Source: JABWBD01 sp040768665 | GTDB taxonomy: Bacteria; Planctomycetota; Planctomycetia; Pirellulales; Thermoguttaceae | Length of the DNA: 64,000 nucleotides | Assembly: GCA_040768665.1 (NCBI GenBank) | Contig: JAXGMN010000020.1 | Coordinates: 1 to 64,000, forward strand | Direction of reading: 5' to 3' | Shown: in pieces, positions 40,943-50,468 of the stretch | Numbering within the stretch: position 1 is the first letter of the stretch | Layout of the letters: each line of letters opens with the position of its first letter | Notes under the pieces: model-generated | The model's database searches: none | What the model saw: only the letters and a program-made list of their open reading frames with translations | Told to the model about the DNA's origin: nothing | Program-made: the position numbers and the translations under genes

Positions 40943-41202
40943 AGCGCGTCGAAGTCCAGTTCGGGTACGCCGCCGTGCCGCGGCTCCTCGCCGACGATGC
41001 GGACGTTGGACTCGGTATCCAGGTAAATCTTGTCCTGGATGATCTCCTGGATAACGATCTGCATCTTGTCGTCGCCCGGAACGTCGACCAGTGGGCGGGC
41101 ACCCTTATTCAAGGCTACCAGCCGCTTCTGAATCAGCGTCGACAGCTTGAATCGCCCTCCGACCTTGTTGACGATCCGTTCCTCTTTGAGTTCCTCAATC
41201 AT
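40939..41202 (-). CDS. rpoZ: RNA polymerase omega subunit (RpoZ-like)
   Basis: 87-residue protein in the position of rpoZ, between gmk and coaC, as in many bacteria. It starts MIEELKEERIVNKVGGRFKL with STLIQKRLVALNKGARPLVD, which fits the conserved 'KVxxRFxLxxLxxxRxxxLxxGxxPLV' omega pattern. The last 30 residues (IQDKIYLDTESNVRIVGEEP) match the acidic tail seen in planctomycete omega subunits. It overlaps both gmk upstream (eight bases) and coaC downstream (four bases), which suggests coupled translation. Confidence 0.85.
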   Translation of the reverse strand: MIEELKEERIVNKVGGRFKLSTLIQKRLVALNKGARPLVDVPGDDKMQIVIQEIIQDKIYLDTESNVRIVGEEPRHGGVPELDFDAL

Positions 41203-41794
41203 GCGATTCGGCCTCCACCTTCCTCAGAATGCTGCATAGTTCCGCCACAGCCCGGTCCACATCATCGTTGACAACCTGAAATCGATACGCATGGGCCGAA
41301 GCGAGTTCGCTTCGGGCCCTTTCGAGCCGGCGTTGGATCGCCGCTTCGGACTCGGTGCCGCGTCCTCTCAGACGCCGCTCCAGTTCCTCGAGGGAACTGG
41401 GACGCAGGAAAATGGTTACGGCATCCGGATAATGCTCGACGACGGAAAGGGCTCCCTGGACGTCAATTTCTAAGATTACCCACTTGCCTTCCCGGAGACT
41501 AGAGGTGACCGGTTCGGCCAAGGTGCCGTACCAGACGCCGCCGCCGAAGACCTGGACGCACTCCAGAAACTCCCCCCTCTGATGCCGCCCGGCAAATTCC
41601 TCCTCAGGGAGAAAATAGTAATCCACGCCATCCTGTTCACCGGGACGTGGAGCCCGCGTCGTCGCCGAGACACTCGGCACCAGCGGCACCGGCGCCCGCT
41701 CATAGAGCCGCTTCAAGACAGTCGTCTTGCCCGCCCCCGAGGGCCCGGAGACGATCACAAGCTTGCCGCGCGAACTCGCCGTATCCGTCTTCAT
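41195..41794 (-). CDS. gmk: guanylate kinase
   Basis: Phosphorylates GMP to GDP. 199 residues with the P-loop VIVSGPSGAGKTTVLKRL near the N-terminus, the GMP-binding region SATTRAPRPGEQDGVDYYFL, FLECVQVFGGGVWYGT, ILEIDVQGALSV and the lid FLRPSSLEELERRLRGRGTE. Length and motifs are normal. It overlaps yicC by four bases and rpoZ by eight, in the common yicC-gmk-rpoZ order. Confidence 0.95.
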   Translation of the reverse strand: MKTDTASSRGKLVIVSGPSGAGKTTVLKRLYERAPVPLVPSVSATTRAPRPGEQDGVDYYFLPEEEFAGRHQRGEFLECVQVFGGGVWYGTLAEPVTSSLREGKWVILEIDVQGALSVVEHYPDAVTIFLRPSSLEELERRLRGRGTESEAAIQRRLERARSELASAHAYRFQVVNDDVDRAVAELCSILRKVEAESHD

Positions 41795-42675
41795 TCGATG
41801 TTCTGGATCATCTCGCGGATTCGCTCGATCGCCGCCTTGATCTCGATGACCTGCCGCGAAATCTCGACGTCGTTTGCCTTGGAACCGATCGTATTGACCT
41901 CGCGGAACATTTCCTGAGTGAGAAACTCCATCTTGCGGCCGGAACTCTCGGATAAATCGATGATTGCGTCAAACTGTTCCAGATGACTCTGGAGCCGAAC
42001 GACCTCTTCCGAGATATCACTACGCTCGGCGAAAAGCCCGACCTCTTTGATGACGTCGCTCGGATCGAACTTCACCTCGACTTCTGCCAGAATCCGCCTG
42101 AGACGATCCTCGAGCCGCGAGCGATAGGCATCCGCGACCAGGGGCGCTTTTCGCTGGATTTCCCCGAGGCACGCGGCGGCAGCACGGCCGTTTGCGCGCA
42201 GATCCGCCGCCATCGCCCGTCCTTCATCTCGCCGCATCCGCTCCAGGTTGTCGAGCGCTTGCTCAAGCGTGACCTGGACCAGAGGCCAGTGTTCGGCAGC
42301 ACTGGCCTTGCCCGCCGCGTTCTCATCCACAACGCCCGGGAGCAACAATAGGTTGTCGAGCGGGACGGACTGCGTCGTGCCCCAAAGTTGGTATAGGGCT
42401 TCCAGTTGGATTCGGTAACTATCGAGCACTGCGGTGTTGATGCGGAAGTCGTCGGGCGACTTCGCCCGGTCCAACCGCACGCCTACCTGAATCGTCCCGC
42501 GCCGCACGCGCTCGCGGACGACGGCCTCGATCTGGGGCTCCAGCGAACCGAACCCATCACTTGTCCGAACCGAGATCTTCAGGTATCGGCTGTTGATGGT
42601 CCGCACTTCCACGGAGACGGCGACGTCCCCGTTTTGGCGGTGTGCCTCACCGAAGCCGGTCATGCTGAGTGGCAC
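41791..42675 (-). CDS. yicC: YicC family protein (endoribonuclease)
   Basis: 294-residue member of the YicC family, characterised elsewhere as an endoribonuclease. Starts MPLSMTGFGEAHRQNGDVAV with VEVRTINSRYLKISVR, the diagnostic N-terminal pattern ('SMTGxG...E(V/I)xxxNxRxL'). The C-terminal region (DISEEVVRLQSHLEQFDAII, then GRKMEFLTQEMFREVNTIGS and KANDVEI) is the DUF1732 part with its conserved 'GRKLDFLxQExxREANTxxSK' signature. All as expected for the family. It lies between secG and gmk on the same strand and overlaps gmk. Confidence 0.93.
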   Translation of the reverse strand: MPLSMTGFGEAHRQNGDVAVSVEVRTINSRYLKISVRTSDGFGSLEPQIEAVVRERVRRGTIQVGVRLDRAKSPDDFRINTAVLDSYRIQLEALYQLWGTTQSVPLDNLLLLPGVVDENAAGKASAAEHWPLVQVTLEQALDNLERMRRDEGRAMAADLRANGRAAAACLGEIQRKAPLVADAYRSRLEDRLRRILAEVEVKFDPSDVIKEVGLFAERSDISEEVVRLQSHLEQFDAIIDLSESSGRKMEFLTQEMFREVNTIGSKANDVEISRQVIEIKAAIERIREMIQNIE

Positions 42676-42722
42676 GACGGTAATCCTCTCTAACGAGGTG
42701 ACGCTGACTGCACCCGCACAAT

Positions 42723-43142
42723 CTACTGCTCCGACGGCGCTCCCTCAGCCGTTTTGGCGGTTCCCGGCTGCGCGGGTTCAGCAGGCTCCTCGGGGGTCGC
42801 CGAAGCGGGTGCCTCACCGGTGGGGGCTTCTTCTGCTGGCTGGATTGATCCTCCCGGGACCTCGCCGGCTCCGCCCGCGGGTGGCGGGGTGACGTTCAAT
42901 TGCATGCGATCTCCCGCCGCGCCGATGTACTTCACGCTGATAATGCAGACGAGAATCCATACCGCTGCAACGCCGATGGTGATTCGCGTGAACAGGTCGC
43001 CGGCCTTGGTGCCAAATGCGCTCTGCCCGCCCATTCCACCAAACGCGCCCGACAGGCCGCCCCCCTTTCCTCGCTGGATCAGAACCAGCACGATAAGGAA
43101 GAAAGCGAGCAACAGCAGCAAGAACAGGAACAAATAAGTCAT
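42723..43142 (-). CDS. secG: preprotein translocase subunit SecG
   Basis: Small membrane subunit of the SecYEG channel. The N-terminal helix (YLFLFLLLLLAFFLIVLVLI) and the QRGKGGGLSGAFGGMGGQSA FGTKAGD loop are diagnostic, followed by the second helix (RITIGVAAVWILVCIISVKY). The last 60 residues are a Pro/Glu/Ala-rich tail (GGSIQPAEEAPTGEAPASAT), longer than in most SecG proteins and probably cytoplasmic or periplasmic disordered. It lies directly after tpiA, the usual order. The start at 43142 (MTYLFL) is preceded by a weak GGGAG. Confidence 0.9.
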   Translation of the reverse strand: MTYLFLFLLLLLAFFLIVLVLIQRGKGGGLSGAFGGMGGQSAFGTKAGDLFTRITIGVAAVWILVCIISVKYIGAAGDRMQLNVTPPPAGGAGEVPGGSIQPAEEAPTGEAPASATPEEPAEPAQPGTAKTAEGAPSEQ

Positions 43143-43174
43143 CGGAGCAAATACTCCCTACGAGGGTTTGTCGG

Positions 43175-43933
43175 CTACTTTAGCGCGCCGGCCACGATGC
43201 CCATGAACTGATCGGCCTTGAGACTCGCACCACCCACCAGAGCCCCATCGATGTTAGGCTGCGCGAGGAGCACTTCCGCATTGTCGGGCTTCACGCTTCC
43301 GCCGTACTGGATCCTGACCGCCTCAGCAACCCCCTTATTGTAACGCTCCTGGAGGATCTTGCGAAGGTCGAGATGGACCTCCTCGGCCTGGTCAGGCGTG
43401 GCCACTTTTCCGGTACCGATAGCCCAGACGGGCTCGTAGGCAATAACCAGGGCCGCCATCTGGTCTTCGGAGACCCCCGCCAAGGAGCCCTCGAACTGCT
43501 GTCGGATTACGGCGAGCGTTTGGCCCGCCTCGCGCTGTTCGAGCAATTCACCGACGCAGACGATCGGCACTAGGCCACCCTTCAGAGCCACATGCACCTT
43601 CTTGTTGATATCGGCATCGGTCTCGCCGAGGATATGCCGCCGCTCGCTGTGCCCGAGGATGACGTAGCTGCATCCGAGGTCCCGGAGCATCGCAACGCTG
43701 ATCTCTCCGGTGTACGCGCCGCTGGCCTCGTGGTATGCATTCTGAGCCCCCAAACCGATCTTCGAACCGGCCACGACGCGTCCGACGGCATCCACGTACA
43801 CGTTCGGCGGACAAACGGCCAGTTCGACACCCTCGATCCCCTGCGTCTGCTTCACCAGTTCTTCAGCCAGAGCGACCGCGGCGGCACGATCGAGGTTCAT
43901 CTTCCAGTTTCCAGCGATGAAAGGGCGTCGCAT
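43175..43933 (-). CDS. tpiA: triosephosphate isomerase
   Basis: Interconverts dihydroxyacetone phosphate and glyceraldehyde 3-phosphate. 252 residues starting MRRPFIAGNWKMNLDRAAAV, with the catalytic Lys in GNWKMN, the His in YVILGHSERRHILGETD, the catalytic Glu in VIAYEPVWAIGTGKVATPDQ and the phosphate loop in VRIQYGGSVKPDNAEVLLAQ, then IDGALVGGASLK. All catalytic residues are in place. It lies between pheA and secG on the minus strand, in a housekeeping run. Confidence 0.97.
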   Translation of the reverse strand: MRRPFIAGNWKMNLDRAAAVALAEELVKQTQGIEGVELAVCPPNVYVDAVGRVVAGSKIGLGAQNAYHEASGAYTGEISVAMLRDLGCSYVILGHSERRHILGETDADINKKVHVALKGGLVPIVCVGELLEQREAGQTLAVIRQQFEGSLAGVSEDQMAALVIAYEPVWAIGTGKVATPDQAEEVHLDLRKILQERYNKGVAEAVRIQYGGSVKPDNAEVLLAQPNIDGALVGGASLKADQFMGIVAGALK

Positions 43934-44020
43934 TCAATCAACTCCTTGGATTCACAGGGGTGATGAAAAAGGGAATACAGTGCACGACCGGTCCGTATTG
44001 TACCTTTCCGCGAGCTATCT

Positions 44021-45145
44021 TCAGGTCGGTCCTGCAGGAAAGGAGCCGAGAATCTCCAGTCTCAGGGTCTTGCGTTCCAGCGCGCCCACGGCTCGCCGGA
44101 CCCGCGTATCGGTCTCATGCCCCTCCATTTCCACAAAAAACAGGTAGGCACGGTCGGAACCGGGAATCGGAAACGACTCGATCCAGGTCAGGTTCAAGCG
44201 GTTGCGTTTGAAGATGTTCATCGCATCCGCCAGGGCGCCGGGGCGGTGTTCGACCTGGAATAGCATGGCTGTCTTGTCGCGACCGCTCCGCGGCGCCGAA
44301 TGCTCGCCGATCACCGCGAATCGCGTTTTGTTGGCCGCGTTGTCTTCGATCTTCTCGGCCAAGGGGGTCAAGCCATAGTGAATGCCGGCCTGCAGGCTGG
44401 CGATCGCCGCAGCTCCCGGCTTTTCGCTGGCCAACTGGGCGGCCGTCGATGTGCTGGTCACCTCGACCGTCCGAGCCGCCGGCAAGTGCCTCGCAAGCCA
44501 GTTGCGACACTGAGACAGGGCCTGCGGCTTGCTGTAGACTTCGCGAATTTCACTGCGGGCGCATTTGCCCAACAGTGTGTGGTGGATCTCCAGGTCGACC
44601 TCCCCGCAGATACGGACAGGCATCCGGGTAAACATATCGAGGGTATCGGCTACCCGCCCATCGGTCGAATTCTCGATCGGCACCAGCCCAAAATCCGATT
44701 GGCCACGGTAGACCTCTTCGAAAACGGCAGCAATCGTTCCGACAGGCACGAACTCGACCGACTGTCCGAAGCGGTGGATCGCGGCCAGGTGGCTATAGCT
44801 GTACAGGGGGCCGAGCATGGCAACGCGTACGTTTTGTAGCAATGCCCGGGAGCCGCTAATCAGCTCGCGAAACAGAGCGCGGATGCAACTCGGCGGCAAC
44901 GGGCCTTTGTCCAGTGCGGCCACTCGCGCCAGCGCATCCTCTTCCTGGCCCGGTACCCAGATCGGCTCGCCGGCAGTGCGTTTCCACTGCCCAATCTGCC
45001 GGGCCAAATCAGCGCGCTGATTCACCACTGCGACAAGATTCGCGTCGATTCGTTCGAGTTGCGTCTGAAGGCTCGCGAGACTCGTTGGACGCGTTGCGAC
45101 AGCCTTTTTCTCCGCCGACTTCTTCTTGGGTTTTACCTTTGCCAT
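44021..45145 (-). CDS. pheA: bifunctional chorismate mutase/prephenate dehydratase (P-protein)
   Basis: Makes phenylpyruvate from chorismate in phenylalanine synthesis. 374 residues. After a basic leader (MAKVKPKKKSAEKK) comes an AroQ-type chorismate mutase domain (LQTQLERIDANLVAVVNQRA). The prephenate dehydratase domain follows (AMLGPLYSYSHLAAIHRFGQ, IENSTDGRVADTLDMF, STAAQLASEKPGAAAIAS, NKTRFAVIGEH). Last is an ACT regulatory domain with RPGALADAMNIFKRNRLNL and IESFPIPGSDRAYLFFVEME, for feedback by phenylalanine. Start 45145 was chosen over 45316 because the additional upstream residues are not protein-like. It begins the minus-strand run that continues through tpiA to coaB. Confidence 0.93.
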   Translation of the reverse strand: MAKVKPKKKSAEKKAVATRPTSLASLQTQLERIDANLVAVVNQRADLARQIGQWKRTAGEPIWVPGQEEDALARVAALDKGPLPPSCIRALFRELISGSRALLQNVRVAMLGPLYSYSHLAAIHRFGQSVEFVPVGTIAAVFEEVYRGQSDFGLVPIENSTDGRVADTLDMFTRMPVRICGEVDLEIHHTLLGKCARSEIREVYSKPQALSQCRNWLARHLPAARTVEVTSTSTAAQLASEKPGAAAIASLQAGIHYGLTPLAEKIEDNAANKTRFAVIGEHSAPRSGRDKTAMLFQVEHRPGALADAMNIFKRNRLNLTWIESFPIPGSDRAYLFFVEMEGHETDTRVRRAVGALERKTLRLEILGSFPAGPT

Positions 45146-45532
45146 ACGCTCGTTCTCTCGAGTACGTCGCCCCCGAAAGGGCCCTCGCACGGACGCCGGT
45201 CCCGCTGGAATCCAACTAGTCACCACTGCCAAATTGGCAGATCGGTAGGAGGACCGGGATCTCACAACGTGAAAGACAATCGAAGCAACTCTTCTATACC
45301 TTTCTACAGCAAGCACTTACGCAAGCGGCCCCCCGCTCGCCCCACGCCCGGCACGGGCTTTGCTCCATCTTAGCGAACGAATTGTCCGTGCCATAGGGGC
45401 CGCCGGCCTACTGCAGCGGATTTTGCTGGCGCGGGCTGAAACGGGAGATGGAACACAAACCTCGTCGGATTTCCCTCATTTGGATGGTCCGGCATACGAA
45501 CTTTCAGCGGGATTGCGGGAAAGGAGTATTTG
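45146..45532. other. divergent intergenic region pheA / dnaK
   Basis: A 387-bp divergent region. No CIRCE-type inverted repeat (the HrcA site) is visible upstream of dnaK, so heat regulation must use another mechanism. A short palindrome lies at 45226-45240. Confidence 0.5.
45226..45240. promoter_or_regulatory. palindrome, possible operator
   Basis: CTGCCAAATTGGCAG has perfect 7-bp arms around a central A. It lies 81-95 bases upstream of pheA and about 290 bases upstream of dnaK. A regulator site is possible but not shown. Confidence 0.3.
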
Positions 45533-47455
45533 ATGGCTCAGGGCGAGAAGATCATTGGAATTGACCTGGGAACGACCAATTCGGTGGTGTCGGTGATGGA
45601 GGGAAAGGATGCCAAGGTCATTCCGAACGCCGAGGGAAATCGACTCACTCCAAGCGTCGTGGCGTTCACCGACAGCGGCGAGATCCTCGTCGGTGAACCG
45701 GCTCGTCGTCAGGCGGTGACCAACCCGAACCGCACCGTTTATTCGATCAAGCGATTCATGGGCCGTCGGCACAGCGAAGTGGCAAGCGAGGAGAAGATGG
45801 TGCCCTACAACGTCGTCGGCAGCCCGGAAGAATATGTTCGGGTCCGAATCGGCGACAAGGAGTACACTCCGCCGGAAATTTCGGCGCGGATTCTCCGCAA
45901 GCTCAAGGAGTCGGCCGAGGCGTATCTTGGCCACAAGGTAAACAAGGCGGTGATCACGGTGCCGGCTTACTTCAACGATGCCCAGCGGCAGGCGACCAAA
46001 GACGCCGGCCAGATCGCCGGGCTCGAAGTCGCGCGAATCATCAATGAGCCGACCGCCGCCTCGCTTGCCTACGGCTTGGACAGGAAAACGACGGAGAAGA
46101 TCGTGGTATTCGATCTTGGCGGCGGGACGTTCGACGTTTCGGTGCTGGAAGTGGCCGAAGGCGTGTTTCGAGTGATCAGCACCAACGGCGACACGCACCT
46201 CGGCGGCGATGATTTCGACGAAGAGCTGATCAATTACGTGGCCGAGGAGTTCAAGGGCGAGCAGGGAATCGATCTCCGCAAGGATACGATGGCCCTGCAA
46301 CGTCTGCAGGAGGCTTGTGAAAAGGCAAAGAAGGAGCTCAGTTCCGCTCAGTCGACCGACATCAATCTCCCGTTCATCACCGCGGACGCGTCGGGGCCGA
46401 AGCACCTGCAGGTCAAAATCACGCGTTCGAAGTTCGAGCAGTTGGTCGACCACCTGGTCGAGCGCTGTCGGGGGCCGGTGCTTCAGGCGATGAAAGACTC
46501 AAAGCTCACGCCCAAAGACATCGACGAAGTGGTCCTGGTCGGCGGCTCCACGCGAATTCCGAAGGTCCAAGATCTCGTGCGGTCGCTGTTCGGAAAGGAG
46601 CCGCATAAGGGAGTCAACCCCGACGAGGTCGTTGCCGTCGGAGCGGCGATCCAAGGCGGGGTCCTCGCCGGAGAGGTCCACGATGTGCTGCTGCTGGACG
46701 TGACGCCGTTGAGCTTGGGCATCGAGACCCTCGGCGGCATTATGACGAAGCTCGTTGAGAAGAACACGACGATTCCGACGGAGAAGAAGCAGGTTTTCAG
46801 CACGGCGGAGGACAACCAGACTGCCGTTACGGTAAAGGTCTACCAGGGCGAGCGGGAAATGGCGGCGCACAACCGGCTCCTCGGCCAGTTTAACCTGGAG
46901 GGGATCCCGCCGGCGCCGCGCGGTGTTCCCCAGATCGAAGTCAGTTTCGACATTGATGCCAATGGCATTCTCAATGTCTCCGCCCGCGACCTCGGAACCG
47001 GGAAAGAGCAACGGGTCCGCATCGAGCAGTCGGCCGGGCTGTCCGACCAGGATATTGATAAGATGCGGAAGGATGCCGAGGTTCACGCCGAGGAGGACAA
47101 GCGCCAGCGGCAACTTGCCGAGTTGCGGAATCAGGCGGAGTCGATGTCCTGGCAACTCGAGAAACTGATCAAGGAGAACGAAGGAAAACTCGGCGAAAGC
47201 GACGTCAGCGCGATCAAGCAGGCGATCGAGAAGACCCGCGAAGCAGCAAAAGGCGAAGATACCGAGCGGATCAAGTCGGCCATTCACGAATTGGAGCAAG
47301 CGTCGCACGCCCTCAGCCGCACGCTCTACGAAAAGGCGGGCGCGCAAGCCAGTGCCGCACCGGGCGGTGCGGCGGGTGGTCCGCCCCCGGGCGACGCTGC
47401 CGGCGGCGACGAGGACGTCGTGGATGCCGAGTTTGAAGTGAAGGACTCGAAGTAG
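45533..47455 (+). CDS. dnaK: chaperone DnaK (Hsp70)
   Basis: ATP-dependent Hsp70 chaperone. 640 residues. The ATPase domain has IIGIDLGTTNSVVSVMEG, AVITVPAYFNDAQRQATKDA, INEPTAASLAYGLD, VVFDLGGGTFDVSVLEV and VVLVGGSTRIPKVQDLV. The linker DVLLLDVTPLSLGIETLGG leads to the substrate-binding domain, and the lid ends in EDVVDAEFEVKDSK. The Gly/Ala/Pro-rich segment before that tail is of usual type. AAGGAG lies six bases before ATG 45533 (a TTG one codon earlier is possible). It is followed 135 bp later by clpB on the same strand; grpE and dnaJ are not adjacent. Confidence 0.97.
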   Translation: MAQGEKIIGIDLGTTNSVVSVMEGKDAKVIPNAEGNRLTPSVVAFTDSGEILVGEPARRQAVTNPNRTVYSIKRFMGRRHSEVASEEKMVPYNVVGSPEEYVRVRIGDKEYTPPEISARILRKLKESAEAYLGHKVNKAVITVPAYFNDAQRQATKDAGQIAGLEVARIINEPTAASLAYGLDRKTTEKIVVFDLGGGTFDVSVLEVAEGVFRVISTNGDTHLGGDDFDEELINYVAEEFKGEQGIDLRKDTMALQRLQEACEKAKKELSSAQSTDINLPFITADASGPKHLQVKITRSKFEQLVDHLVERCRGPVLQAMKDSKLTPKDIDEVVLVGGSTRIPKVQDLVRSLFGKEPHKGVNPDEVVAVGAAIQGGVLAGEVHDVLLLDVTPLSLGIETLGGIMTKLVEKNTTIPTEKKQVFSTAEDNQTAVTVKVYQGEREMAAHNRLLGQFNLEGIPPAPRGVPQIEVSFDIDANGILNVSARDLGTGKEQRVRIEQSAGLSDQDIDKMRKDAEVHAEEDKRQRQLAELRNQAESMSWQLEKLIKENEGKLGESDVSAIKQAIEKTREAAKGEDTERIKSAIHELEQASHALSRTLYEKAGAQASAAPGGAAGGPPPGDAAGGDEDVVDAEFEVKDSK

Positions 47456-47590
47456 CGGTGCGGGCGGCAGGTCGCGGCCAGCACGACGAAGCGGTCGCGA
47501 CCCGTTCGTCGATTCTCCCTTAGCCGCCCCGGTGTTCTCATCGATGAATCGCGGGTGCGTTCTGCGCTGCGCTAAAGAAGGTTTCTCATT

Positions 47591-50245
47591 ATGGCTTTCC
47601 GTTTCGACAAACTCACCGTCAAGGCCCAGGAAGCGATTGCCCGCGCACAGTCTCTTGCGGCTGACCGCGGCAATCCGGAAATCGATCCCCTCCACCTTCT
47701 GGCGGCTCTGTTGATGGATCGTGAGGGACTGGTCGACGCGATCCTGGACAGGATCGGCGTGAACCGCGGGCAACTCGAACAAATCGCCGAGGCGGAGTTG
47801 AAACACTTCGCGAAGGTTTCGGGAGGTGCCCCACCGCAGGTAGGCGGTTCGCTGCAGAAGATCCTCGACGCGTCCCAGCGCGAGGCGGATACGATGCGCG
47901 ACGATTTCGTCTCCGTCGAGCACCTTCTGCTTGCGCTGACGAAGACGGAATCGAAAGCCAGAAACGTCCTGCAACTCAATGCGGTGACGGAGAAGGACAT
48001 GCTGCAGGCATTGCAAAGCGTCCGGGGCAGCGCCCGAGTGACCGACCAGAACCCGGAGGCGAAATTCCGCGCCCTCGAGCAGTATGGAATCGACCTGGTC
48101 GACCGGGCGCGGCGAGGCAAGCTGGATCCGGTTATCGGCCGAGACCAGGAAATCCGGCGCGTTGTCCAGGTGTTGTCGCGCCGGACCAAGAACAATCCCG
48201 TGTTGATCGGCGAGCCGGGCGTCGGCAAGACCGCCATCGCGGAGGGCCTGGCCCTGCGGATCGTCGATGGCGACGTACCCGAGAGCCTGAAGAACCGCCG
48301 CGTCGTCGCGCTGGATATGGGAGCCCTGGTCGCCGGAACCAAGTTTCGCGGAGAATTCGAAGAGCGTCTCAAGGCGGTTCTCCGCGAAATCGAAGACGCC
48401 GGGGGCAATGTCGTGCTGTTCATCGACGAGCTGCACACCGTGGTGGGCGCGGGACGAGCCGAAGGAGGGAGCGATGCCGCGAACCTGCTGAAACCGGCAC
48501 TGGCGCGCGGCGACCTCCGCTGCATTGGTGCGACCACCCTGGACGAGTACCGCAAATACATCGAAAAGGACGCTGCCTTGGAGCGGCGTTTCCAGCCGGT
48601 GTACGTCGGCGAGCCATCGCCGGACGATACCTTGGCCATTCTGCGCGGACTCAAGCCGCGGTACGAGGCGCATCACAAGGGGGTCAAAATCAAGGACTCC
48701 GCCTTGGTGGCCGCCGTGAACCTGTCGCATCGCTATATCACCGACCGTTTCCTGCCCGACAAGGCCATCGACCTGATGGACGAAGCCATGAGCCGCCTGG
48801 CCATGGAGCTGGAGAGTGTGCCGGCCGAGATCGACCAGGTTCAGCGCCGCCTGGTCCAACTCGAATTGGCCGCGCGCCAGTTGGCGGATGAACAGGAAGA
48901 GCACGCACGGCAGCGCCTGGCGGAGATCGAAGAGGAAATGGCCGAGCTTCGTGAAAGGCTTGGAACGCTCCGGGAGCAGTGGGAGCGGGAGAAGAGCGGC
49001 CTGGGCGACGTTCACCAGGTGCGACGACAGGTCGCCGACGTCGAACTGAAGTTCAATCAGCTTCAGACTTCCATCAAGGAGAAGCAGTCTTCCGGAAGTC
49101 CGGTCAGCGAAGAGGATTACCAGAAGCTGTATGAACTCGACATTCACCGACGCCAACTCGGCGACCAGCTCGAGAAGCTGGAGTCTACGGAAGCTCCAAC
49201 AGAGGCAAACGGTACTCGGCGGCTTCTGCGGCAGGAGGTCGGGCCCGAGGAGATCGCGGAAGTCGTCAGTGCATGGACGGGAATTCCCATTCATCGGATG
49301 ATGGAAACGGAGCGGGCGAAACTGCTGGTGTTGGAAGAGCGACTGCATCAGAGGGTCGTTGGGCAGGACGAAGCGGTCGAAGCCGTTTCCAACGCGGTTC
49401 GCCGCAGCCGGTCGGGGCTCCAGGATCCCAACCGGCCCATCGGCTCGTTCATCTTCCTCGGACCGACCGGCGTCGGGAAGACCGAGTTGTGCAAGGCCCT
49501 GGCCGAGGCAATGTTCGACGACGAGAACGCCATGGTCCGGCTCGACATGAGCGAGTTCATGGAACGGCATACCGTCAGTCGCCTGATCGGGGCGCCTCCG
49601 GGCTACGTAGGTTATGAGGAAGGCGGCCGATTGACCGAGGCCGTGCGGCGCAGGCCCTACTGCGTCATCCTGCTCGATGAAATCGAAAAGGCCCACCTTG
49701 ACGTGTTCAATATTCTGCTTCAGGTGCTCGACGACGGCCGGCTGACGGACAATCAGGGACACACCGTCGATTTCACCAACGCGATCGTCGTGATGACATC
49801 GAATATCGGCAGCCAGTTGATCCAGGAGATTACACGCGAGGGAGGCAGCGAAGAGGAGATCCGCGAAGCGGTTACCGCGGCTCTTCAGACCCGTTTCCTG
49901 CCCGAGTTTCTGAATCGGATCGACGAGACGATCCTCTTTCACCCGCTCGCGCCGGCCGAGATTCGCAAGATCGCCGAGCTGCAAATCGGCCGGCTGAAAA
50001 AGCAACTCGAGCAGAATCATCTGTACCTCGAGGTAACCGAGGCGGCCTTGGACGCGATCGCCGAACAAGGCTACGATCGCAGCTACGGCGCTCGACCTTT
50101 GAAACGCATCATTCAGCAGCGCGTACAGAATCCGCTGGCGATGGAAATCCTCAAGCGGGAGTTTGCCGAGGGAACTCACGTGCGTGTCGACTACGTCGAC
50201 GCCGAGTTCACCTTCCAACGCCTGGGCGAACCGGAGGCCGCGTAA
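47591..50245 (+). CDS. clpB: disaggregase ClpB (Hsp100)
   Basis: AAA+ disaggregase that works with DnaK to recover aggregated proteins. 884 residues. The N-domain has RFDKLTVKAQEAIARAQSLA with two Clp_N repeats. NBD1 has the Walker A IGEPGVGKTAIAEGLALRIV and Walker B VVLFIDELHTVVGAGRAEGG. A long coiled-coil middle domain (about residues 405-525) is typical of ClpB and absent in ClpA. NBD2 has GPTGVGKTELCKALAEAMF, RLIGAPPGYVGYEEGGRLTE and VILLDEIEKAHLDVFNILLQ. The C-terminal D2-small domain ends RVDYVDAEFTFQRLGE. It is the partner of dnaK, which lies just upstream. Confidence 0.97.
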   Translation: MAFRFDKLTVKAQEAIARAQSLAADRGNPEIDPLHLLAALLMDREGLVDAILDRIGVNRGQLEQIAEAELKHFAKVSGGAPPQVGGSLQKILDASQREADTMRDDFVSVEHLLLALTKTESKARNVLQLNAVTEKDMLQALQSVRGSARVTDQNPEAKFRALEQYGIDLVDRARRGKLDPVIGRDQEIRRVVQVLSRRTKNNPVLIGEPGVGKTAIAEGLALRIVDGDVPESLKNRRVVALDMGALVAGTKFRGEFEERLKAVLREIEDAGGNVVLFIDELHTVVGAGRAEGGSDAANLLKPALARGDLRCIGATTLDEYRKYIEKDAALERRFQPVYVGEPSPDDTLAILRGLKPRYEAHHKGVKIKDSALVAAVNLSHRYITDRFLPDKAIDLMDEAMSRLAMELESVPAEIDQVQRRLVQLELAARQLADEQEEHARQRLAEIEEEMAELRERLGTLREQWEREKSGLGDVHQVRRQVADVELKFNQLQTSIKEKQSSGSPVSEEDYQKLYELDIHRRQLGDQLEKLESTEAPTEANGTRRLLRQEVGPEEIAEVVSAWTGIPIHRMMETERAKLLVLEERLHQRVVGQDEAVEAVSNAVRRSRSGLQDPNRPIGSFIFLGPTGVGKTELCKALAEAMFDDENAMVRLDMSEFMERHTVSRLIGAPPGYVGYEEGGRLTEAVRRRPYCVILLDEIEKAHLDVFNILLQVLDDGRLTDNQGHTVDFTNAIVVMTSNIGSQLIQEITREGGSEEEIREAVTAALQTRFLPEFLNRIDETILFHPLAPAEIRKIAELQIGRLKKQLEQNHLYLEVTEAALDAIAEQGYDRSYGARPLKRIIQQRVQNPLAMEILKREFAEGTHVRVDYVDAEFTFQRLGEPEAA

Positions 50246-50468
50246 GCGGCCCCGTCGAGCAGCCCCGGCGGTCTCACGGGTCCACCGCGGCCTGCATTTC
50301 CGGAATAATCCTTACCCCCGGCCACCGCGTCGTTGTCCCATTGGGCGCGCCCGACGTTCGGCACGTGAGTGCTGATCCCTGCGCCCTATGATTGTATCGG
50401 GACAATTCCAGCGAGGAGCGGCGTGCGCACCGGGCCATCAGGCTTGGGGGCTGGCCGATTTGACGCAA

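Noticed and set aside
43985..44010. Another TACAAT-containing copy of the shared promoter motif upstream of tpiA
   Set aside because: Only the six-base -10 part matches; the bases after it and the -35 region differ from the three good copies.
45240..45532. CIRCE element upstream of dnaK
   Set aside because: No TTAGCACTC-N9-GAGTGCTAA-like inverted repeat was found.
46499..50218. 1239-codon open frame on the minus strand across dnaK and clpB
   Set aside because: Shadow of two highly conserved plus-strand chaperone genes caused by codon bias.
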